Shown here: positions 9,726 to 17,207 of the stretch, piece by piece | Layout: the number at the start of each line of letters is the position of its first letter | Numbering within the stretch: position 1 is the stretch's first letter | From: Ectopseudomonas composti | GTDB lineage: Bacteria; Pseudomonadota; Gammaproteobacteria; Pseudomonadales; Pseudomonadaceae | NCBI RefSeq assembly: GCF_001567565.1 | Contig: NZ_LSSW01000024.1 | Coordinates: 1-64,000 of the forward strand | Direction of reading: 5' to 3' | Length of the DNA: 64,000 nucleotides | The notes under the pieces: generated by a model | Database searches by the model: none | Told to the model about the DNA's origin: nothing | What the model saw: only the letters and a program-made list of their open reading frames with translations | Made by a program: the position numbers and the translations under genes

Positions 9726-9767
9726 TCGAGTCCAGGTCGCGGCCTCGGTTCATACCGGGGCTTTTTT
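9726..9767 (+). pseudogene. relic of a second tRNA-Asn 3' end with its own terminator
   Basis: TCGAGTCCAGGTCGCGG (9726-9742) is an exact copy of tRNA-Asn 9578-9594. It is followed directly by a hairpin CCTCGGT-TCAT-ACCGGGG and T6 (9743-9767), and then by GCCTGCGGA, which also follows the first terminator. So tRNA tail, terminator and downstream bases are all present twice. This is either a decayed tandem tRNA gene or a scar of an element that used the tRNA 3' end as attachment site. Confidence 0.7.
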
Positions 9768-9835
9768 GTGCCTGCGGAACGCTTTTCGCAGGGCTTGCCG
9801 CCTTCCCCACGACAATTCGTGCACCCTACAAACGC

Positions 9836-9858
9836 AAAAGGCCGGTCAGAGACCGGCC
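9836..9858 (-). terminator. terminator of the ComEA-like gene
   Basis: Reading the minus strand: GGGCCGGTC-TCT-GACCGGCC followed by TTTTGCG, 22 bp after the stop codon of the gene ending at 9881. Confidence 0.85.
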
Positions 9859-9880
9859 CAAACAGAAACGCCGCCAGGCG

Positions 9881-10204
9881 TCAGTTCACACTCAACTTGT
9901 CGCGATTCTTCTCCAGCGTCGCCTCACCGATCCCCTTCACCTCAAGCAACTCATCGACCGAAGCGAAGTTACCATGCTCCTCGCGGTACGCCACGATCGC
10001 CTGCGCCTTGGTCGCACCAATACCCAACAACTCACGCTGCAGCGTTGCAGCATCGGCGGTATTGAGATTGACCACAGCGACCTGTGCCAACTGAACCGCA
10101 GCAGGCTTGGCACTTTCGGTTTTCGGAGTTTCAGCTGCGGCAGCAGCCAGAGAGAAAGAAGCGAGAACAGCAAACAGCAGGGAAGATAGACGGAGTTTTT
10201 GCAT
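9881..10204 (-). CDS. Small ComEA-like helix-hairpin-helix protein
   Basis: A 107-aa exported protein. The N-terminal signal peptide (MQKLRLSSLLFAVLASFSLA) is followed by an Ala/Lys-rich linker and a ComEA-type double HhH domain at about residues 45-107 (VNLNTADAATLQRELLGIG and FASVDELLEVKGIGEATLEK). The family binds DNA non-specifically through HhH motifs; a role in DNA uptake is known for ComEA but not shown for these small pseudomonad forms. The upstream in-frame ATG at 10213 directly abuts the AAGGA Shine-Dalgarno, so the start at 10204 (9-nt spacing) is preferred. It marks the right border of the O-antigen island in Pseudomonas. Confidence 0.9.
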   Translation of the reverse strand: MQKLRLSSLLFAVLASFSLAAAAAETPKTESAKPAAVQLAQVAVVNLNTADAATLQRELLGIGATKAQAIVAYREEHGNFASVDELLEVKGIGEATLEKNRDKLSVN

Positions 10205-10298
10205 GATGTGCATTCCTTGTCGTAATTAGATCCAAGTGAGGTTTGAAACCCCACAAGAATCAACCTAGACGCTATCTTCCAGCTGTCAAATCAAAGCC

Positions 10299-12296
10299 TC
10301 AACGCTCCCGGTTTCGGAGATGAATCCAGTCGACGATCTCACCTTCCGGCACATACCCATGCACCGTTTCGCGAAGAAGCACTCGCACGCGAGCGTAATC
10401 ATCCTCACTGACCGCAGCCAACAACTCCTGCAAACGGGCCTTGAGTTCGCCCCAGGGCAACATGTCCTCTTCCGCGCGCATGATCATCGGATGCTCGGTC
10501 GGCTTCACGTCCTCGCCAATCAATAGCTCCTCATAGAGTTTCTCGCCCGGGCGCAACCCGGTGAACTCGATGGATATATCGCCATGAGGAGTACGCTCAT
10601 CCCGCACACTCAAGCCGGACAGCCGAATCATCTTTTCGGCAAGATCAGCGATCTTCACCGGCTCACCCATGTCCAACACGAAGACATCACCGCCCTGCCC
10701 CAACGAACCCGCCTGGATGACGAGCTGCGCCGCCTCGGGGATCGTCATGAAATAGCGGGTAATGTTCGGATGCGTCACCGTCACCGGCCCGCCTTGCTTG
10801 ATCTGCTCTCTGAACAGCGGAATCACCGAACCGGAAGAACCAAGCACATTACCGAAGCGCACCATGGTGAAACGGGTCTTGTTGACGTGATGAACACCCA
10901 GCTCATCACCGAACAACAATGGCGCAGATTCACGACTCAGCGCCTGCAACACCATCTCAGCCAAGCGCTTGGTACTGCCCATGACGTTAGTCGGCCGCAC
11001 CGCCTTGTCGGTGGAGATCAGCACAAAATTGGCAACACCCGCCTTGATCGAGGCCTGCGCGGCATTGAGCGTACCGACCAGGTTATTGAGCACACCTTCG
11101 GCAACGTTATGCTCGACCATCGGCACATGCTTGTAAGCAGCCGCGTGATAAACGGTGTTTACACGCCAAGTCTGCAGAATATCGAACAAACGCTCAAAGT
11201 TGCGGATAGACCCGAGAATCGGCACCAACTTGATCGGCAGTGACTCCCGTTCGATTCGCTGCTGCAACTCACCATGGATACTGTAAAGATTGAATTCGCT
11301 GTGTTCGAAAAGCAGCAACGTACGAGCGCCGCTCGCCAGGATCTGCCGACACAACTCCGAACCAATGGAGCCGCCAGCGCCGGTCACCAGCACCACCTGG
11401 TTCTTGATGCAGCGCTCGAACAGATCCTGTCGAGGCGGCACAGCATCACGACCCAGAAGGTCGGCGATATCGACTTCCTGAATGTCTTCGACCTTCACGC
11501 GCCCGCTGGCCAGATCAGTAAAGCCAGGGACACTACGCACATGAAGGGCATAGGGTTCCAGCGCATGAAGGATCTCCCGCCGCCGCATTCGAGAAGCAGA
11601 GGGTAACGCTAGCAGAATTTCTTCAGCCCTCGTCTCGTCGATCATCTGCTGAATATGCTTGGGCTTGTAGACTCTTACACCAGCGATGACGCGATTAGCC
11701 ACGCCTGGATCGTCGTCCACGAAAGCTACTACACGCATGGCCCGACTCAAGCGCAATGCTGCCACCAACTGGTTACCTGCAGTTCCGGCACCATAAATAG
11801 CTACGCGTGAAATGTCTCGTCCGCCCTCTGCCTCCCGCCCCAAGGGGTCTAGCCAATCCCCCATAAAGTACTGACGCATGATCAAACGCAGCCCACCGAC
11901 CAACATCAGGCTGAGCCACCAGTAATTGAATACCATGGAGCGCGGGATCAACGCGCTGGAGTCTCGATACCAGTAAACCAGCAGAGCGAGCAGCAGCGCA
12001 GAAAGCGAAACGGCCTTGAAAATACTTTTAAGAGCATCGTTGCCAAAATAACGCATCACCGCCCGGTACATGCCCATACGGATGAAGATCGGAATGGCCA
12101 ATACCGGCGCGCAAGCGAACAGCCAGGCGTGGCCACCAAATGGCTCGGCCGCGCCCAAATCTCCGAGGCGGACCACGAAGGCCAGCCAAAGGGCAATCCA
12201 GATCAACACGATATCCGCACCGACCTGCAGAAGACGCTTCGAACGCCGTGACAATCCAATCAGACGCGTGCGCAGACAATCAGCCGCCCTTAACAT
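10299..12296 (-). CDS. wbpM: UDP-N-acetylglucosamine 4,6-dehydratase, WbpM/PglF family
   Basis: A 665-aa inner-membrane nucleotide-sugar dehydratase. Transmembrane helices cover about residues 25-140, a CoA-binding-like Rossmann region has YGAGTAGNQL (168-177), and the catalytic SDR domain begins VLVTGAGGSIGSE (302-314). The WbpM-type active site appears as STDK (428-431) and M439-x3-K443, where Met replaces the usual SDR tyrosine. It makes UDP-2-acetamido-2,6-dideoxy-4-hexulose from UDP-GlcNAc. It is the last gene of the O-antigen island. Here it likely supplies the 4-keto sugar for the aminotransferase at 12495, as PglF does for PglE. A 198-bp gap upstream suggests separate control. Confidence 0.96.
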   Translation of the reverse strand: MLRAADCLRTRLIGLSRRSKRLLQVGADIVLIWIALWLAFVVRLGDLGAAEPFGGHAWLFACAPVLAIPIFIRMGMYRAVMRYFGNDALKSIFKAVSLSALLLALLVYWYRDSSALIPRSMVFNYWWLSLMLVGGLRLIMRQYFMGDWLDPLGREAEGGRDISRVAIYGAGTAGNQLVAALRLSRAMRVVAFVDDDPGVANRVIAGVRVYKPKHIQQMIDETRAEEILLALPSASRMRRREILHALEPYALHVRSVPGFTDLASGRVKVEDIQEVDIADLLGRDAVPPRQDLFERCIKNQVVLVTGAGGSIGSELCRQILASGARTLLLFEHSEFNLYSIHGELQQRIERESLPIKLVPILGSIRNFERLFDILQTWRVNTVYHAAAYKHVPMVEHNVAEGVLNNLVGTLNAAQASIKAGVANFVLISTDKAVRPTNVMGSTKRLAEMVLQALSRESAPLLFGDELGVHHVNKTRFTMVRFGNVLGSSGSVIPLFREQIKQGGPVTVTHPNITRYFMTIPEAAQLVIQAGSLGQGGDVFVLDMGEPVKIADLAEKMIRLSGLSVRDERTPHGDISIEFTGLRPGEKLYEELLIGEDVKPTEHPMIMRAEEDMLPWGELKARLQELLAAVSEDDYARVRVLLRETVHGYVPEGEIVDWIHLRNRER

Positions 12297-12349
12297 CCCA
12301 CCTATTCCTTGAAAGCAATAAACCTATCGACGCCAGCAGCATGCTACCT

Positions 12350-12367
12350 ATGGATAAGCTTATCCAT
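12350..12367. repeat. perfect 18-bp palindrome upstream of wbpM
   Basis: ATGGATAAGCTTATCCAT is a perfect dyad in the 198-bp gap between wbpM (start 12296) and the aminotransferase gene (ends 12495). It could be an operator or a short terminator stem, though no T run follows. Each arm contains TTATCCA, the core of a DnaA box, but the full 9-mer is not matched. Confidence 0.6.
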
Positions 12368-12494
12368 CGAAACAACCAGCTCTGCCTACACCTTCGATGG
12401 TCAGGTTTCGTCAGTCAGAGAAGCTCTATGGAGGCTCTCTGGCTGATGCTGAAAATCCAACACCGCGCTGAATCAGTTAATGCCGATACCGTTA

Positions 12495-13673
12495 TCACTG
12501 ATCGGCGGCGAGCTTCATTACGTCCGAAAGAACAAGACAAGTCTTAGCCAGTTCATCAGCAGTCAATGTCGGATGCACCAGGAACATCAAGCTTTCTTCA
12601 CCAAGGCGGCGGGCCACAGGCAAAGGGGCTTCTGGCCGCCAGCCCGTATCATCGAATGCCTTTTCTAGATAAACCTCAGAGCAAGAGCCTGAAAAACAGG
12701 GAACGCCTCGCGCAGAAATCTCGTTCAGAATCCGGTCACGCGTCCAACCATCCCTGAGTTTTTCAACCTCAACGAAGACATAGCACTTATAGGCTGCATG
12801 CGTGATGCAGGAAGGAACCTCAGGGACTCGCAAGCCAACCAAACCTCGGGCGCACGACCAGATCTGCCGAGCATTAGCTAAACGGCTGGACTGCCAGTCA
12901 CTCATCCGACGCAACTGTATCCGCCCTATTACGGCTTGCACTTCCAACATCCGCCAGTTGGTACCAAAACTCTCGTGCACCCACCTGAAGCCTGGCGCAT
13001 GCTGACGCTCGTAGACGGCCTCCCAACTTTTGCCATGATCCTTGTACGACCACATCCGGGACCAGAGATCACGATCATTCGTGGTCACCATGCCGCCCTC
13101 GCCACCGGTAGTCATGATCTTGTCCTGACAGAACGACCAGGCTCCCACATGCCCTATGGAGCCTACCGAGCGCCCCTTGTACTGAGCCCCATGAGCCTGA
13201 GCGCAATCTTCAATGACCTTTAGGTCGTGCTGAGCAGCAAGCTCCATGATGGGATCCATGTCGCACGGCCAGCCCGCCAGGTGCACGCATATCACTGCCT
13301 TGGTGCGTGCGGTCAGTACAACAGAAATGGTCTCGGCCGTGATGTTCTGCGAGTCGCAGTCAACATCGGCGAATACCGGAACGGCACCAGCATTTACTAC
13401 CGAAGAAACCGATGCCAGAAACGTTCGCGGCGTCACTACCACCTCATCTCCCGGCCCGATCCCAAGCGCCTTGAGAGCCAAATCAAGCGCAACCGTACCG
13501 TTAGCCAGGGCAACGGCATGCTCGCTACCTACCCAGGCAGCAAATTCCTTTTCGAACTCGCGCCCCTCGTTACCAGTCCAGTAATTCACACGATTGGAAA
13601 GAATGACGTCACGCGCGGCATCAGCCTCTTCTACAGAGAAAGACGGCCAAGGAGAGAAAGAGCTATTCAACAC
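12495..13673 (-). CDS. DegT/DnrJ/EryC1 sugar aminotransferase (PglE-like)
   Basis: A 392-aa PLP-dependent nucleotide-sugar aminotransferase. The PLP lysine is K185 in WSFCQDKIMTTGGEGG; the ring-stacking region is VIEDCAQAHGA (153-163), and ANGTVALDLAL (57-67) binds the cofactor phosphate. It is co-oriented with a NeuD/PglD-type acetyltransferase, a PglC-type transferase and wbpM, so it probably aminates C4 of the WbpM product to give UDP-4-amino-4,6-dideoxy-GlcNAc. The substrate is inferred from context; the family also contains perosamine and 3-amino enzymes. Confidence 0.88.
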   Translation of the reverse strand: MLNSSFSPWPSFSVEEADAARDVILSNRVNYWTGNEGREFEKEFAAWVGSEHAVALANGTVALDLALKALGIGPGDEVVVTPRTFLASVSSVVNAGAVPVFADVDCDSQNITAETISVVLTARTKAVICVHLAGWPCDMDPIMELAAQHDLKVIEDCAQAHGAQYKGRSVGSIGHVGAWSFCQDKIMTTGGEGGMVTTNDRDLWSRMWSYKDHGKSWEAVYERQHAPGFRWVHESFGTNWRMLEVQAVIGRIQLRRMSDWQSSRLANARQIWSCARGLVGLRVPEVPSCITHAAYKCYVFVEVEKLRDGWTRDRILNEISARGVPCFSGSCSEVYLEKAFDDTGWRPEAPLPVARRLGEESLMFLVHPTLTADELAKTCLVLSDVMKLAADQ

Positions 13674-13726
13674 AAAGAAATCTCTAATACGTTAACCGTG
13701 AGAAGCCATCTCTCACAGAGCAATGG

Positions 13727-14341
13727 CTACCTGCTTTTCGCTGGAACGCCTACGACAGTTAGACCGTCCTGAATATCGTTTACTACAGCAGCACCGGCAC
13801 CAACTATCACGTCACTACCTATCTCAAGGAGCTGACGTACACTAGCACCTATACCTATCCAACTGGCCTCACCTACAACGACAGAGCCCGCAAGGTTCAC
13901 GCCAGGACTGATATGGACACCAGCCCCCAGTTCACAGTCATGGTCCACGCTGCAGAGCGTGTTAAGGATACAACCATCCCCAACATTGGCGAATGCATTG
14001 ACGATCGCCCCTGCAAAAACGACCACTCCAGCCCCAAGTACAGCCCGGGGACTGACAAATGCCCGCGGATGCACCAGCGTCACAGCAGTAAAACCTGAGT
14101 TTCGCAGCGATGCCAGCTTGGCGAGCCTGGTGCGGTTATGACCAATCGCGACCGCGACCTCCGGGTATTTATCTATTTGATGAAGAAGGTCTGCTGTATT
14201 GCCCACAACCTTCCAGGCGCCATTGAGCTGCAATTGTGGGAAGGCATCATCAAAGAAAACCACCTCCCAGCCACACTGCTCAGCGAGATCGGCAACAACC
14301 TTGCCATGCCCGCTAGCACCAAGAATGGCCAAGCGCGTCAC
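13727..14341 (-). CDS. NeuD/PglD-family sugar O/N-acetyltransferase
   Basis: A 204-aa protein with an N-terminal Rossmann-like sugar-binding domain (LAILGASGHGKVVADLA, residues 4-20) and a C-terminal left-handed beta-helix of hexapeptide repeats (about 95-195). H134 in CSVDHDCELG is the position of the catalytic base in PglD-type enzymes. By analogy with PglD it would N-acetylate the 4-amino group made by the neighbouring aminotransferase, completing UDP-diacetamido-trideoxyhexose (bacillosamine type). It overlaps the upstream sugar transferase gene by 4 bp, indicating coupling. Confidence 0.88.
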   Translation of the reverse strand: MTRLAILGASGHGKVVADLAEQCGWEVVFFDDAFPQLQLNGAWKVVGNTADLLHQIDKYPEVAVAIGHNRTRLAKLASLRNSGFTAVTLVHPRAFVSPRAVLGAGVVVFAGAIVNAFANVGDGCILNTLCSVDHDCELGAGVHISPGVNLAGSVVVGEASWIGIGASVRQLLEIGSDVIVGAGAAVVNDIQDGLTVVGVPAKSR

Positions 14342-14931
14342 TTTTCGTCTCCTGTAAACCTGGACGCAGTCGCCTGTCCTTCCGCACTAATACCCTCTCG
14401 AACAAAAACCTTCTTGATGGTCAAAAGGAGGATCCGGATATCAAGTAACAGGGAGCGGTTGTCCACATACCAAATATCCAGAGCGAACTTTTCTGGCCAA
14501 CTGACCGCATTGCGACCATTGACCTGAGCCCAGCCTGTAATACCAGGGCGCACCTCATGCCTGCGGGCCTGCTCCACGCTGTACAGAGGTAAGTACTCCA
14601 TTAACAAAGGACGAGGCCCAACCAGGCTCATATCACCCTTTATGACATTCCAGAGCTCAGGCAACTCATCCAAACTTGTTGATCGAAGAAAACGCCCAAA
14701 AGGGGTCAGCCGCTCGGCATCAGGCAAAGCATTGCCCTCAGTATCGACTGCGTCTCGCATCGTACGAAACTTGACCATTTCAAACGGCTTTCCGTGTAGA
14801 CCCGGACGAACCTGACGAAACAGAACAGGACCGCCAAGACGCCGATGCACCAACCAGGCAACCAGCAACAGGACTGGAAAAAGCAGTAACAGCGCAAACG
14901 ACGCGATTACCAAATCAAATAGACGCTTCAA
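14338..14931 (-). CDS. Initiating phosphoglycosyl transferase (PglC/WcaJ C-domain type)
   Basis: A 197-aa monotopic membrane enzyme: an N-terminal re-entrant hydrophobic segment (about 5-28), KFRTM (54-58), the catalytic Asp-Glu pair in LDELPEL (D88-E89), and SLVGPRPLL (102-110). This short form without extra helices resembles PglC, which moves phospho-bacillosamine to undecaprenyl phosphate. It therefore probably starts the O-unit with the sugar made by the adjacent wbpM/aminotransferase/acetyltransferase genes. It overlaps genes on both sides by 4 bp (ATGA). Confidence 0.92.
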   Translation of the reverse strand: MKRLFDLVIASFALLLLFPVLLLVAWLVHRRLGGPVLFRQVRPGLHGKPFEMVKFRTMRDAVDTEGNALPDAERLTPFGRFLRSTSLDELPELWNVIKGDMSLVGPRPLLMEYLPLYSVEQARRHEVRPGITGWAQVNGRNAVSWPEKFALDIWYVDNRSLLLDIRILLLTIKKVFVREGISAEGQATASRFTGDEK

Positions 14932-16100
14932 AGCCCCAACTCTCGCTTGTAGAAATCAACCATACGATGCCAATGCGCTTCCTGCTCAAAACATCTCTCA
15001 ACGTGCAATCGCGCCTCTCGCCCCATGGTTCTGAGAGTCTCCTCAGGCGTACTCATTGCTACGTGCATAGCCTGCCGCAGGGCATCACAGTCCCGCGCAG
15101 GTACGATCCATCCATTCAAGCCGGGAGTGATGACCTCGTTGCAGCCATTCACATCAGAAACGATTGCGGGTAGAGCCATTGCCCCCGCTTGCAGCAGAAC
15201 GTTCGGAAAACCTTCCCGGTAGCTTGGCAGGACCAGTATATCGGCGCACGACAACGCACCCCGAATATCCTCCTGAAAACCGAGATGATGGACTTGCGGA
15301 TGTTCGTCAAGAATCTGCCTGGTCTGCGCATCGAGAGGCGCGGTTTGATCATGAGCGCCAACAAGCAAAAGGTGCGCACCAGAAATCTGCTCAAAGGCAC
15401 GCGCCAATTCGAACAGGCCTTTATCACGGTTCAAACGCCCAACGAAACAGAAGACAAACGCGGTATCCGCAATCCCCAAAGAGCTACGAAGCAGCGTGCC
15501 ACGCTCAATCGCAGCCTCGTTTTCCGGATTGAAGTAGGCCGTATTAACGCCTGCGATGTTACCGGAACCAATCACCTGTAGAGGCTTGGCTGTAATACCA
15601 AATCGACGCAAGTCATCAGCAACGCCCTGCCCCTCGGGAACGACCTTCGTGGCACAAGCGCAGATCAGCCTGTCGATCCAAATCAGCAACCTTTGCTTAG
15701 CCCCGGCGGCAGTGGGAAAGATTAACCCAGTAAATGTGTGGATACGCACAGGCACGCGACAGAGCCAGGCGGCGAGCATCGTTACAAGGCCAGCTTTAGG
15801 GGTATAGGAATGAACCGCGTAAGGCCTTAATTTGCGCAACAGAAAAGCCATTCGCCCAACTGACAGCAGATCACGAACAGGGCTTATGCCCCGCACCATC
15901 GGCACGCCAATAACTTCAACCTTTTCCCGCTCAGCGACTTGTTCCGCGTCGGCCCCAGGAGCCGTGGCAAGTCGCAGGGAAAAATACCTGGAAAGAAAAG
16001 CCGGCTGCTCCTTGAGGATCGTGAGCAGAGTCTCTGGAACGGTAGTGACTATCAGTAGCGTCGCCTTCTCAGCACCGACTTTATCGTCAACGTGACTCAA
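14928..16100 (-). CDS. Glycosyltransferase family 4
   Basis: A 390-aa GT-B enzyme. The C-terminal nucleotide-sugar domain has FVGRLNRDKGLFELARAF (about 218-235) and the EX7E-type segment YREGFPNVLLQAGAMALP (about 295-312). The N-terminal half has SYTPKAGLVTMLAAW, typical of GT4 enzymes linked to PglC/WcaJ loci. It probably adds the second sugar to the lipid-linked acceptor. Its start overlaps the previous gene's stop and its own stop overlaps the PglC-like gene, so all are one transcript. Confidence 0.9.
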   Translation of the reverse strand: MSHVDDKVGAEKATLLIVTTVPETLLTILKEQPAFLSRYFSLRLATAPGADAEQVAEREKVEVIGVPMVRGISPVRDLLSVGRMAFLLRKLRPYAVHSYTPKAGLVTMLAAWLCRVPVRIHTFTGLIFPTAAGAKQRLLIWIDRLICACATKVVPEGQGVADDLRRFGITAKPLQVIGSGNIAGVNTAYFNPENEAAIERGTLLRSSLGIADTAFVFCFVGRLNRDKGLFELARAFEQISGAHLLLVGAHDQTAPLDAQTRQILDEHPQVHHLGFQEDIRGALSCADILVLPSYREGFPNVLLQAGAMALPAIVSDVNGCNEVITPGLNGWIVPARDCDALRQAMHVAMSTPEETLRTMGREARLHVERCFEQEAHWHRMVDFYKRELGL

Positions 16101-17206
16101 TTCTGAGCTTCCTGCGCATCGATCAAAGCACGATAGAGGGTATCAAGAATGGCCGCCTTGTCGATGTAAGGCTTGGCGGACGCTGCCACTTGCTCCCGAG
16201 AAACCGAGCTTACGCTTCGTGCAAATGACAGAATGTCAGGCAACGAAATTGCGCCATTACGATAAAAGTCGAAAGAGGTAGGAAACACCTCTTTATGCCC
16301 CGCGTACACTGGAAGCCCCATCACGAGATACTCTCGTACCTTGAGCGTACAAGCCTCCGTCATTCCCTTGCGATCCAGCGCGAATGAAGACAGCCCAAGC
16401 GAACAGCTCTCGGCAACCTTTCTAATAGCACTTGCAGCTAAACGGCCATGAAGAACGATCCGCTTATCCCCAGAAGCTCGAGCGTGGTCGCCTTCAGATA
16501 AATCACCTACAAGGTGCAACACAAACTGATCGCTGCTCGTGGATATCTCATCTAACAATAGATCGAGCCCGTGCCATGAGGCGAAATGACCCGCCACGAA
16601 CAACAGCTCTGGGACTTCAGGGCGACTATCAGGGACAGGTCCCTGGTCAAAAAAAACCCCATTGGGATATAGGAAGTCTTTACGACTGCCGACCTGAGCA
16701 CGCTTGCGTTCGTAATCGAGAATTTCCTGAGTGACCGCAATAGTACCGGCAGATTTTTTAATGGCATATTTTCCGATCAAGGAGTCCAGCCCGGAACGTA
16801 ATCGCCCTAAATACCCTCCGCCCATGGCCAGCTCGGGCACCTCAAGCGTGTGATGCACGAGATAGACAGGTCGGTTACAAAGTAATATGAATAATAACTG
16901 GAAGGGGTCGTGCACATAGTAGCGAAGAACGAAAGCATCATACTCCCTACCTAATGAATACAACCAGTGGTGATATTCAACACGCAGGAGTAACCAGGCA
17001 TACGCTTTCCAGAAAGCGTTATTCTTCTTTTCGCCCAACCACCGAGAATGATGAGCGATAGTAGACTGAACGCAACTTCCCCTAGGACAAAACATCCGCA
17101 CATGCCATTCAATGCCCACTTTTGACGCTGCGAATTGCTCAGACTCCATCTGACTCACAACACCTGAGGGTGGCGAAAGCAGGGCTGCACAGTGAAGAAC
17201 TTTCAT
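16097..17206 (-). CDS. Putative glycosyltransferase (GT-B fold)
   Basis: A 369-aa protein starting MKVLHCAALLSPPSGVVSQM, with the loop near the N terminus usual for GT-B donors/acceptors, an internal VHHTLEVPEL region, and C-terminal LFVAGHFASWHGLDLLLDEI with EACTLKVREYLVMGLPVY. This pattern matches GT4-like enzymes, though the EX7E motif is not well conserved. Linkage and donor are unknown. Base composition is lower in GC than the housekeeping flanks. Only 1 bp separates it from the upstream acyltransferase gene. Confidence 0.8.
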   Translation of the reverse strand: MKVLHCAALLSPPSGVVSQMESEQFAASKVGIEWHVRMFCPRGSCVQSTIAHHSRWLGEKKNNAFWKAYAWLLLRVEYHHWLYSLGREYDAFVLRYYVHDPFQLLFILLCNRPVYLVHHTLEVPELAMGGGYLGRLRSGLDSLIGKYAIKKSAGTIAVTQEILDYERKRAQVGSRKDFLYPNGVFFDQGPVPDSRPEVPELLFVAGHFASWHGLDLLLDEISTSSDQFVLHLVGDLSEGDHARASGDKRIVLHGRLAASAIRKVAESCSLGLSSFALDRKGMTEACTLKVREYLVMGLPVYAGHKEVFPTSFDFYRNGAISLPDILSFARSVSSVSREQVAASAKPYIDKAAILDTLYRALIDAQEAQN

Positions 17207-17207
17207 A

